17,421 nucleotides of DNA. Origin: Savagea sp. (GTDB lineage: Bacteria > Bacillota > Bacilli > Bacillales_A > Planococcaceae). The position numbers and the translations under genes are program-made. The notes beneath the pieces were generated by a model. It was not told the origin of the DNA. It saw only the letters and a program-made list of their open reading frames with translations, and searched no databases. Location: NCBI GenBank assembly GCA_030152265.1, contig JASLHQ010000033.1, forward strand, positions 1 to 17,421. The letters run 5' to 3'. The first letter of the stretch is position 1; every line of letters starts with the position of its first letter. Of the stretch, positions 5,886 through 13,497 are shown piece after piece.

Positions 5886-7619
5886 TTACATCACTTCGAG
5901 TAAAAGGTCGAGCAGTTTTTGTTCGTTGCGTTCTATCGCTCGAACATCCTCTTCTTCCAAGGCATCTTTTAAGTATTGGATTTGCTCATCGAGTCGTTCT
6001 TGATCAGCTGGTGCACAACCAGCATGTAATTTTTCAGCTCGATGAATTGCTTTTTTCGCACGGTCATAAGCATCTGACGTACTCTCTTCTTCTTCCATCC
6101 GCTCAACCGCTTCAACTTTTTCTTCTGCACTCATGACACCTTCTTGTGATTCAATCACTTGTTGAATGCGTTCGCCTGTACTAATGACGACCGCTTCTAA
6201 ATTGATTAAACCGTTCACGTCGTAATGGAATGTCACTTCAATGCGCTCGTGACCTGCTGGTGCTGGTGGAATGTTGCGCACGTAAATTTTATCGGAGACG
6301 AGCGAGTTGTTCGCGACGTATTCGTCTTCTCCTTGATACACCGCGATGTTCACCGTCGTTTGGTTATCTGCCGTCGTGTAATACATTTTATTATTTTTCG
6401 TTGGAATCGGGGTATTTTTTTCGATAATCGGATCGAAAATGCCCGACTCTAAACTGCCATCTTCACGGCGTCGTGAAATCATAATTCCTAATGTGTATGG
6501 ACAGACGTCAATCGCCATCAGTCCTTGCGACGCATCGATTTCTCCTGATTTCAACGCCGCTTGGACAGCTGCGCCTTGTGCGACGACTTCGTCTGGATTG
6601 ACGTCCGTTCTGATTTTCTTACCGAACATCGTTTCCGCTGCTTCTTGGACCGCTGGAATTCTCGTAGAACCTCCGACCATTAACACTTCGTTAATGTCTG
6701 ACGCTTCGACATTCGCTTCTTCTAATGCGACATTCACTTTTTCGAGCGTGCGGTCTACGAGCTCTTTCGTACGTTCCGCAAATGCGTTGCGTGAAATTGT
6801 CGTGTGGAAGCTCACAGGGAAATTGTCTTTCAATCCGATAAATGGAATTGTAACCGTCGCCTCAACTTGTGTCGACAATTCAATTTTGGCATTCTCCGCC
6901 GCTTCTTTTAACGTATAGTACAACATCGTTTCATCCGCTGCGATTGATTTCATTTCATAACCGTTTTCACTCTCGAACGCTTCGTTCAACATGTCGATTA
7001 ACGCACTGTCGAAGTCTGCTCCACCGAGTTCATTATCTCCGACACTCGACTGAACTGTGACAATTCCTTCGAATAGCTCAACGACTGAAACGTCGAACGT
7101 TCCTCCGCCTAAGTCATAGACGAGTAAATGTTTATTTTCATCTAAATTATCGTGACAAAACGCGAGTGCCGCTGCAGTTGGTTCGTTAATGATACGCTCG
7201 ACGCGTAATCCGGCGAGTTCTCCCGCATCTTTCGTCGCTTTACGCTGGGCGTCTGTGAAATAAGCGGGTACCGTAATAACTGCCTCGTCAACGTTTTCAT
7301 TCAATTTCATTTCCGCGCTTTCTTTTAAATAGCGTAAAAACTTCGATGAAATTTCTTCAGGGCGATATTCTCGTCCGTCGATGACGACCATTTCTCCCGT
7401 ACCCATTAAACGTTTCACTTCTAAAACTGTATGTTTCGGGAATGTTGCAGCACCTTTTTTTGCGCTCGTTCCGATAATTTCTTCACCGTTCGGCTTCACT
7501 TGATAAGCCGATGGTGTCGTTCTTTGATCTTGTTCGTTGACGACGATTGACGCGACACCGTCCTTATAATGTGCCATCGCTGAGTTCGTCGTTCCTAAAT
7601 CAATTCCGATAATTGCCAT
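5886..7619 (-). CDS. HscC-like Hsp70 chaperone, second copy (distal gene of operon)
   Basis: A 577-residue ATP-dependent chaperone, shorter than DnaK (about 610). The nucleotide-binding domain is intact: phosphate loop DLGTTNSA (7-14), catalytic Lys69 in VKRLMG, INEPTAAALAF (144-154), DLGGGTFDVS (169-178) and VGGSTRIP (315-322). The interdomain linker region reads LMAIDVCPYTLG (367-378), without the DnaK VLLLDV but with the VCPxTLG seen in E. coli HscC. A substrate-binding beta domain follows (about 395-490), then a short helical lid (about 495-577). There is no disordered EEVDK-type tail. It is the last gene of a four-gene unit, 15 nt after the J-like gene, with GAGGAGG 7 nt before the ATG. 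It is closely related to the other Hsp70 here over the ATPase domain and less so after it. This is not the housekeeping dnaK, going by length, linker and gene order. Confidence 0.93.
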   Translation of the reverse strand: MAIIGIDLGTTNSAMAHYKDGVASIVVNEQDQRTTPSAYQVKPNGEEIIGTSAKKGAATFPKHTVLEVKRLMGTGEMVVIDGREYRPEEISSKFLRYLKESAEMKLNENVDEAVITVPAYFTDAQRKATKDAGELAGLRVERIINEPTAAALAFCHDNLDENKHLLVYDLGGGTFDVSVVELFEGIVTVQSSVGDNELGGADFDSALIDMLNEAFESENGYEMKSIAADETMLYYTLKEAAENAKIELSTQVEATVTIPFIGLKDNFPVSFHTTISRNAFAERTKELVDRTLEKVNVALEEANVEASDINEVLMVGGSTRIPAVQEAAETMFGKKIRTDVNPDEVVAQGAAVQAALKSGEIDASQGLMAIDVCPYTLGIMISRRREDGSLESGIFDPIIEKNTPIPTKNNKMYYTTADNQTTVNIAVYQGEDEYVANNSLVSDKIYVRNIPPAPAGHERIEVTFHYDVNGLINLEAVVISTGERIQQVIESQEGVMSAEEKVEAVERMEEEESTSDAYDRAKKAIHRAEKLHAGCAPADQERLDEQIQYLKDALEEEDVRAIERNEQKLLDLLLEVM

Positions 7620-7634
7620 GAAGCATCCTCCTCG

Positions 7635-8216
7635 TTATCCAAATATAAATCCTATAATCGCCACTGCGACAATAATCATAATGAGACATCCGACTAGTCC
7701 TAAAATATACGTCCAAATTGGAATACGTTTCACATGAATGACAACACCTGCAATTAATCCGACAATCGGTGTGAAAATCATCCCTAAAATAATCGAGAAA
7801 ATGACGTTCCCGATGAAACTATATTCTGGCTCGTCTGATGCAACTGCTTGAGGTGTATCGTAATACACTTCATTATCTTCTTCATAATATGGCTCGTAAT
7901 ACGGTTCTTGCTCGTATTGTTCTTCATACTCTGGTTCATAATAAACAGGGGTACTTTCCTGCTCATATTGAGGTGTTTCGTATTGCGGCTCACTATACCA
8001 TTCTTCCTCTTCATATCCGACTCCGATTGATTCGTCATATTGAGCACGTAAATTCGGATTGCTTAACGTCGTATACGCTTGTCGAATATGCATAAACTCT
8101 TCGGGATGCTGTTCATTCGTATATTGTCGAATGAGACGAGCGTAGGCATACTTAATCTCCTGAGCTGATGCATCCGTCGAAACGCCGAATAAGTCATAGT
8201 GGTTTTTGTCCCACAT
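7635..8216 (-). CDS. Membrane-anchored J-domain-like protein without HPD motif
   Basis: A 193-residue protein with three parts. Residues 6-62 form a J-like domain: YDLFGV, helix II EIKYAYARLIRQY, helix III EEFMHIRQAYTTLSNPN, then LRAQYD. The HPD tripeptide between helices II and III, which normally stimulates Hsp70 ATPase, is replaced by TNE (33-35) followed by QHPEEF. Residues 68-121 form a linker made almost only of Tyr, Glu, Pro and Gln. Two hydrophobic segments follow, about 134-160 and 168-192, so the J-like domain should face the cytoplasm. AGGAG lies about 10 nt before the ATG. It sits between the two Hsp70 genes (18 nt and 15 nt gaps). The layout recalls E. coli DjlB/DjlC, the J proteins with a C-terminal anchor that work with HscC. 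Function is inferred from context. Confidence 0.88.
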   Translation of the reverse strand: MWDKNHYDLFGVSTDASAQEIKYAYARLIRQYTNEQHPEEFMHIRQAYTTLSNPNLRAQYDESIGVGYEEEEWYSEPQYETPQYEQESTPVYYEPEYEEQYEQEPYYEPYYEEDNEVYYDTPQAVASDEPEYSFIGNVIFSIILGMIFTPIVGLIAGVVIHVKRIPIWTYILGLVGCLIMIIVAVAIIGFIFG

Positions 8217-8234
8217 ATGCTCACGCTCCTCTCA

Positions 8235-9956
8235 TTAAATTAAATCGATAATTAAATCGAGTAATTGTTGATCCGCCGCTTTGAGTTGACGTTCGTTTCC
8301 TGTTTCAAGCGCATGTTTCCCACGTTCAATTAACGTATCTAAACGCTTTTGATCTTTCGGAGACACACTTTCACGCAGTCGTTCTGCCCGGTGAATCGCT
8401 TGCTTCACATGTTCGATTAAAAGAGCAGCTTCTTGTTCTGCCTCCATTCGTTGTAACGATTCGACCTTTTCCTCCGCTGCCATTACGCCACCTGTTTGAA
8501 CGATATGACGCGATGACTGTCCAGTGCTTACGATTTCAACTTCTAGTTCGATGATGCCGTTAATGTCATAACCGAATGTAATATCGATCGATTCTTCCCC
8601 TGCGCCATTTTTAGGAATTCCTTGTACGAGAAAGTCATCCGAAACGAGTACGTTATCGTAAGCATACTTTTCTTCCCCTTGATGTACAGTGACGAGCACT
8701 TGCGTTTGGTTTCGACTTACTGTCCAATATCTTTTCGTCGTTTGGAAAGGAATCGGTGTATTTTTTAAAATGAGCGGATCGAACAGTTCTGGTCCTCCAT
8801 CTGGATTTTCCACAGCTGTCCCTAATGTGTAAGGACAAACATCGACAGCTACCATCTTTTGTTTTTGACCCGACATCGCACCTGACTTCAATCCTGCCTG
8901 TACCGCAGCACCTTGGGCAACAACTTCATCGGGGTTAACGTCTGTACGAATTTTTTGGCCGAATACGTGGCGCACTTGTTCTTGCACGTACGGAACACGT
9001 GTTGAACCACCGACCATGAGCACTTCTGAAATGTCGGACGGTTGTAAGCCCGCTTCTTGTAAAGCGAGATGCACTTTATCCATTGTCGTATCGATCATAT
9101 CGCTAATTTCACGTTCGAAGTCTGCACGACGTAACGTCATTTGGAAGCTAACTGGGAAGTTGTCTTTCAATCCGATAAACGGTAACATAATATCCGCTTC
9201 TACTTGAGAAGAGAGGGCGATTTTCGCATTTTCTGCCGCTTCTTTCAACGTGTAATACAACATATCACGGTCCGTTGCGATCGATTCCATGTCATAACCG
9301 TTATGCTGGCGGAAAGCGACTTGAATTTGATTCATTAAAACCGCATCAAAATCTGCGCCACCGAGTTCATTATCCCCTACGCTCGACTTCACTTCGACAA
9401 TGCCTTCAAATACTTCAACGATCGATACGTCGAACGTTCCTCCCCCGAGGTCATAGACGAGCAAGTAACGGTTTTCATCCAAATTGTCATGACAAAAAGC
9501 GAGGGCTGCAGCTGTCGGTTCGTTAATGATTCGCTCTACTTTAAAACCTGCGAGTTCGCCCGCATCTTTCGTCGCTTTACGCTGGGCATCTGTAAAATAA
9601 GCAGGTACCGTAATGACCGCTTCTTCTACGTTTTCATTTAAAAACTTCTCCGCACTTTGACGTAAATAGCGTAAAATTTTTGATGAAATTTCTTCAGGCC
9701 GGTATTCTGTTCCTTGTACAGTGACTGTATCTGTTGATCCCATTAAACGTTTAATTTCCAATATCGTCGACTTCGGCAAAGAAGCTGCACTTTTCTTTGC
9801 GACACTTCCGATCACTTCTTCCCCGTTCGGTTTCACTTGAAAGACGGAAGCGGTCGTTCGTTGATGACTATCATTCGGCACAATTTCCGCTTGACCGTTA
9901 CGGTACACAGCGACCGCCGAGTTCGTCGTTCCTAAGTCAATTCCGATAATCGCCAT
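8235..9956 (-). CDS. HscC-like Hsp70 chaperone, first copy
   Basis: A 573-residue Hsp70 with the same architecture as the downstream copy: DLGTTNSA (7-14), Lys69 in IKRLMG, INEPTAAALAF (144-154), DLGGGTFDVS (169-178), VGGSTRVP (315-322), linker KMVAVDVCPYTLG (367-379), substrate-binding beta domain (about 392-490) and a short lid to 573 without an acidic tail. The two paralogs can be aligned without gaps for the first 350 residues and look strongly similar there. In the substrate-binding domain and lid they differ at many positions, which fits different clients or a heteromeric division of work. It starts 3 nt after the stop of the GrpE-like gene, with GGAGGAGG inside the end of that gene, so translation is probably coupled. 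It belongs to the four-gene chaperone operon. Confidence 0.93.
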   Translation of the reverse strand: MAIIGIDLGTTNSAVAVYRNGQAEIVPNDSHQRTTASVFQVKPNGEEVIGSVAKKSAASLPKSTILEIKRLMGSTDTVTVQGTEYRPEEISSKILRYLRQSAEKFLNENVEEAVITVPAYFTDAQRKATKDAGELAGFKVERIINEPTAAALAFCHDNLDENRYLLVYDLGGGTFDVSIVEVFEGIVEVKSSVGDNELGGADFDAVLMNQIQVAFRQHNGYDMESIATDRDMLYYTLKEAAENAKIALSSQVEADIMLPFIGLKDNFPVSFQMTLRRADFEREISDMIDTTMDKVHLALQEAGLQPSDISEVLMVGGSTRVPYVQEQVRHVFGQKIRTDVNPDEVVAQGAAVQAGLKSGAMSGQKQKMVAVDVCPYTLGTAVENPDGGPELFDPLILKNTPIPFQTTKRYWTVSRNQTQVLVTVHQGEEKYAYDNVLVSDDFLVQGIPKNGAGEESIDITFGYDINGIIELEVEIVSTGQSSRHIVQTGGVMAAEEKVESLQRMEAEQEAALLIEHVKQAIHRAERLRESVSPKDQKRLDTLIERGKHALETGNERQLKAADQQLLDLIIDLI

Positions 9957-9959
9957 TTG

Positions 9960-10676
9960 TTATTCCTCCTCCGGTACTGTGTAGACGAGTGCGCTTTGAA
10001 CAATTTCTCCCGTCTCGCTATGTTTAAATGCGCGGCGCATCACAATCGCTACTTGATGTGGCTGTAGCTTTTCATCCGATACGTGTTGCGCTACCCCGAA
10101 TGATTCCATATATTCTCCATCGATTTCTTTTCCATACACTGGAATTTCTTCTAACTGTAAATCTTTCAACTGAGCGAGCGCAATGTTCGCTACTTTCTCT
10201 AACTGTTCGGCAACGAGTTGATTTTCCCCCGTATTGCGATACGCTCCCGCAATTTGGTCAATCGTATTTAATGTCGCTAACATTTTATCGATTACTTCTT
10301 TATATTGTTCCTGACTGACCATCGTTTCTTGACGCTTCACTAATGCGTCGTATTTCTCTTGTAATGTATCGTACTGCTTCTGCATCGCTTCATACTGTTC
10401 TGCTGTTGGTGAATCTGTATGACGACTCGCAATTTGTTCCTTCAGTTGTTCGTGATCTTGACGTAGCTTTTCATACTGCTCTTTCAGTAAAGCCTGTTCT
10501 CCTACAATCACTTCTTGTTTCTCTTCAACTGTCGCAAATTCTTTCAAAAATGGATTTTTGTCTACCGACTGTTTCGGTGTTAAATCCTCCCAATCCACCG
10601 GTTGACTCGTTCGTTCTACTTCTTCCGTCTTCGGTATGACGACTTCGTTCGCGTGCAATTCATCTTTTTTCTCCAT
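9960..10676 (-). CDS. GrpE-like nucleotide exchange factor with extended coiled coil
   Basis: A 238-residue acidic cytoplasmic protein. Residues 1-50 are probably disordered. About 55-120 form a heptad-rich coiled coil (LLKEQYEKLRQDHEQLKEQ and a second stretch after a short break at 85-92). About 122-173 are helices in the position of the GrpE four-helix bundle (LATLNTIDQIAGAY). Residues 175-234 resemble the GrpE beta-wing: LEEIPVYGKEIDGEYMES matches GIEEIEAEGKPFDPNYHEA, then VAIVMRRAFKHSETGEIV and SALVYTV match the GY...RVLRPAMVKV end. GrpE ejects ADP from Hsp70, so next to two Hsp70 genes this role is likely. The similarity is weak and seen by eye only. The ATG at 10676 has GGATGGTGG 5 nt upstream; the earlier ATG at 10688 sits too close to AAGG. 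It is first in the operon. Confidence 0.75.
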   Translation of the reverse strand: MEKKDELHANEVVIPKTEEVERTSQPVDWEDLTPKQSVDKNPFLKEFATVEEKQEVIVGEQALLKEQYEKLRQDHEQLKEQIASRHTDSPTAEQYEAMQKQYDTLQEKYDALVKRQETMVSQEQYKEVIDKMLATLNTIDQIAGAYRNTGENQLVAEQLEKVANIALAQLKDLQLEEIPVYGKEIDGEYMESFGVAQHVSDEKLQPHQVAIVMRRAFKHSETGEIVQSALVYTVPEEE

Positions 10677-10756
10677 CGTAACCACCATCCTTTTTTATAA
10701 TGCCAGTATACAAAATCAACCGAGCATCATTATGTACTTTTAGAAACTCTTTACTT

Positions 10757-10762
10757 ATTATA
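10757..10762 (-). promoter_or_regulatory. Candidate -10 box of the Hsp70 operon promoter
   Basis: TATAAT on the minus strand, in GGTATAATAAG, about 80 nt before the GrpE-like start. Possible -35 boxes (TTACGT at 19-nt spacing) are poor. No CIRCE repeat, CtsR box or clear sigma-B promoter was found in this gap, so the operon does not look like a classic heat-shock unit. Confidence 0.5.
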
Positions 10763-10826
10763 CCTATTTTCCTATACGAATACGTAAGTAAGATGAAATA
10801 AGTTTCATTTTTACGAATAATTTCGA

Positions 10827-10864
10827 ATAAAAAAACAACAAATGCTGACGATTCATCAGCATTT
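10827..10864 (-). terminator. Terminator of the prpF-acnD operon
   Basis: On the minus strand AAATGCTGA (10864-10856) pairs with TCAGCATTT (10848-10840) over a 7-nt loop, followed by GTTGTTTTTTTATT. It starts 7 nt after the aconitase-family stop codon and separates that operon from the Hsp70 operon. Confidence 0.93.
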
Positions 10865-10871
10865 GTCTTCA

Positions 10872-13484
10872 TTAAATATTCGTATATTCATGTAATACAG
10901 TCGGCAAAACACCGCCGTTTCGATAGTAGTTCATTTCGACTTCGCTATCGAGTCGCATAATTACTTCAATCTCTCGATCATCGACTTGTAGCGAAACTCG
11001 GTCACCTAGTTTCACTTTATTGAAATCGATATCAAATCGGTAAATTTCTTCCCCTGTTAATTGATGCGTTTCAGCACTTTCGCCATCTAGAAATTGTAAC
11101 GGGAGTACACCCATTCCGACTAAATTACTGCGGTGAATACGTTCGAAGCTTTCGGCTAGGACGATGCGAATGCCTAATAAATTCGTCCCTTTTGCCGCCC
11201 AGTCACGACTGCTTCCCGTTCCGTATTCTTTTCCCGCGATGACGAGAAGCGGTGTTTGTTCATTTCGGTAGCGCTCGGCTGCTTCGAAAATTGGTAACAC
11301 GTCCCCAGTCGGAATGTGGCGTGTCCAACCGCCTTCACGTTCTACGAGTTGATTGCGTAAACGAATATTCGCAAATGTACCACGCACCATGACGTGATAG
11401 TTGCCTCGACGTGAGCCGTATGAGTTGAAATCTTTCGGCTCGACACCTTGTAATTCTAAATAGCGCGCGGCAGGTGTTCCTTTAGAAATCGTTCCGACAG
11501 GTGAAATGTGGTCGGTCGTAATTGAGTCTCCGAGGACAAGGAGCGGACGCATCCCTTCTAAAGTTAACGTATCGAGACGTTCTACTTTTTTGAAGAAAGG
11601 AGCGGGCTGAATGTAAGAAGACGTTTCTTCCCATTCAAACAACATTCCTTCTGGCGCTTCAATCTCATCCCAACGTTCATTGTCAAAAATATGTTCGTAC
11701 TGTGTTTCAAATAAATGTTCGTGCACGTACGTCTCAACGTAGCGGGCGATTTCTTCCGCAGTCGGCCAAAGATCCGCTAATGTGATCGGTGTGCCGTCCG
11801 CTCGTTTTCCGAAGACCGCTTTCGTAATATCTTCTCTCGTATTGCCGAGTAAAGCGTATGCGACGACGAGCGGAGGAGATGCTAAAAAGTTCGCTTTGAC
11901 GAGCGGGTGAACTCGTCCTTCAAAGTTACGATTTCCGCTAATGACGCTCGATGTGACGAGGTCGTTCTCCGTAATCGCTCGCGCTACTTCGTGATCGAGC
12001 GCTCCACTATTTCCACAACAAGCTCCGCATCCGTAACCGTCGACATAAAAGCCGAGTTGTTCCAACGACTGTAAAACACCCGCTTCTTGTAAATAACGCG
12101 TGACGACAGTCGAACCTGGTACTAAACTCGTCTTTACATAATCTGGAACGTTCAAACCGAGTTGAACTGCTTTTTGAGCGACGAGTCCTGCTGCCAACAT
12201 GACGCTCGGATTCGACGTATTCGTACAGCTCGTAATCGAAGCGAGCACGACGTCTCCATGTTGTAAATCGCTTTTACTTTCAACTGTTGTCACACCGTAC
12301 CCACCTTGCGCGACATCCGCTTTTAACAACGTATTAAAACGCGTATGTAAATGTTGTAACGCGACGCGGTCTTGCGGACGTTTCGGACCGGCGAGCGACG
12401 TTTCAATTTCCGCTAAATCGAGCTCGATCGTTTTCGTATAGTTCGGCACATCTCCCGTGCGATACAGTAAGTTCGCGCGATGATAAGCTTCGGAAAGAAC
12501 CGCTTCTTCCTCACGATTCGTCTCACGTAAATAGCGAATCGTTTCATCGTCTGTCGGGAAAAATGACATCGTCGCTCCGTACTCTGGCGCCATATTCGAA
12601 ATCGTCGCGCGGTCCGCAAGAGGTAAATGTTCGAGCCCTTCTCCGTAAAACTCGACAATTTTGCCGACGACATTTTCCTCACGCAAACGCTCGGTTAATG
12701 TGAGTGCCAAATCGGTTGCGAGCACGCCTTCTGATAACTTTCCTGTCACGTGAACCCCGATCACTTCAGGCAAGACAAAATACATCGGATGACCGAGCAT
12801 TGCTGCTTCCGCTTCAATTCCGCCGACACCCCAGCCGATCGTGCCGAGTCCGTTAATCATCGGCGTATGAGAGTCGGTTCCGACGACCGTATCTAAATAA
12901 AGTTCACCATCTTGTGCGACGACTGAACTGCCTAAATATTCGAGGTTCACTTGATGAACGATACCGTTTGCGGGCGGGACGACGCGAAACTTTTGAAACG
13001 CTTTTTGTGCCCACTTAATGAAGCGGTACCGCTCCATATTGCGCTCGTATTCAATGTTTAAATTGCGAGCGAACGCTCCTTCAAATCCACTTTCTTCAAT
13101 GATGACGGAATGATCGACGACGAGGTCGACCGCGATGCGTGGATGAATCGTTTCATATGGTCCATTCATTTCTGAAACAGACTGACGGAGTGACGCTAAA
13201 TCGACGATTGCAGGGACACCTGTAAAATCTTGCAGGACGATGCGTGACGGTTTGAACGGCACTTCGACTTGTTCGTGCTGGGACGTTTGCCAATTCGTAT
13301 AATGTTGAATATGTTCATCTGTAATATACATGCCGTCCCATTGACGAAGCGCACTTTCAAGCAGTGCCCGAATCGCGTACGGCAACTTTTTCACTTTCGG
13401 ATATTGTTCCGCTAACTTTTGTAATGACGCATATGTATACGTTTGATCCCCTAATTGTAATGTTTGAACGAATTCTTGTTTCAT
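10872..13484 (-). CDS. acnD: Aconitase-superfamily dehydratase, probably Fe-S 2-methylisocitrate dehydratase AcnD
   Basis: An 870-residue [4Fe-4S] hydro-lyase. Cluster ligands are Cys420 (ITSCTNTSNP) and Cys486/Cys489 (GYGCGACCGNSG), where the usual CTTCI reads CGACC and adds an extra Cys490. Other family motifs are VGTDSHTPMINGLG (201-214), the substrate loop SGNRNFEGR (516-524), GDSITTDHISPVG (652-664) in the swivel domain, and GTGSSRDWAAKG (755-766). The length is below that of B. subtilis CitB (about 909) and close to AcnD. It lies 13 nt after prpF, and AcnD needs PrpF for its methylcitrate-cycle dehydration, so AcnD is the favoured reading. A plain aconitase (AcnA/CitB), which these sequences also resemble, cannot be excluded. 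The start at 13484 is used because AAGGGGGAG lies 6 nt upstream; an earlier ATG at 13526 would lie inside prpF. It ends in a terminator. Confidence 0.85.
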   Translation of the reverse strand: MKQEFVQTLQLGDQTYTYASLQKLAEQYPKVKKLPYAIRALLESALRQWDGMYITDEHIQHYTNWQTSQHEQVEVPFKPSRIVLQDFTGVPAIVDLASLRQSVSEMNGPYETIHPRIAVDLVVDHSVIIEESGFEGAFARNLNIEYERNMERYRFIKWAQKAFQKFRVVPPANGIVHQVNLEYLGSSVVAQDGELYLDTVVGTDSHTPMINGLGTIGWGVGGIEAEAAMLGHPMYFVLPEVIGVHVTGKLSEGVLATDLALTLTERLREENVVGKIVEFYGEGLEHLPLADRATISNMAPEYGATMSFFPTDDETIRYLRETNREEEAVLSEAYHRANLLYRTGDVPNYTKTIELDLAEIETSLAGPKRPQDRVALQHLHTRFNTLLKADVAQGGYGVTTVESKSDLQHGDVVLASITSCTNTSNPSVMLAAGLVAQKAVQLGLNVPDYVKTSLVPGSTVVTRYLQEAGVLQSLEQLGFYVDGYGCGACCGNSGALDHEVARAITENDLVTSSVISGNRNFEGRVHPLVKANFLASPPLVVAYALLGNTREDITKAVFGKRADGTPITLADLWPTAEEIARYVETYVHEHLFETQYEHIFDNERWDEIEAPEGMLFEWEETSSYIQPAPFFKKVERLDTLTLEGMRPLLVLGDSITTDHISPVGTISKGTPAARYLELQGVEPKDFNSYGSRRGNYHVMVRGTFANIRLRNQLVEREGGWTRHIPTGDVLPIFEAAERYRNEQTPLLVIAGKEYGTGSSRDWAAKGTNLLGIRIVLAESFERIHRSNLVGMGVLPLQFLDGESAETHQLTGEEIYRFDIDFNKVKLGDRVSLQVDDREIEVIMRLDSEVEMNYYRNGGVLPTVLHEYTNI

Positions 13485-13497
13485 TTCTTTCTCCCCC

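Noticed and set aside
6439..6918. Plus-strand open frame of 159 residues inside the distal Hsp70 gene
   Set aside because: It is the antisense shadow of a conserved Hsp70 coding region; similar shadows occur across the other long genes.
10660..10872. Minus-strand open frame of 70 residues between the aconitase and GrpE-like genes
   Set aside because: It contains the aconitase terminator and the candidate Hsp70 promoter, and its reading overlaps the start of the GrpE-like gene.
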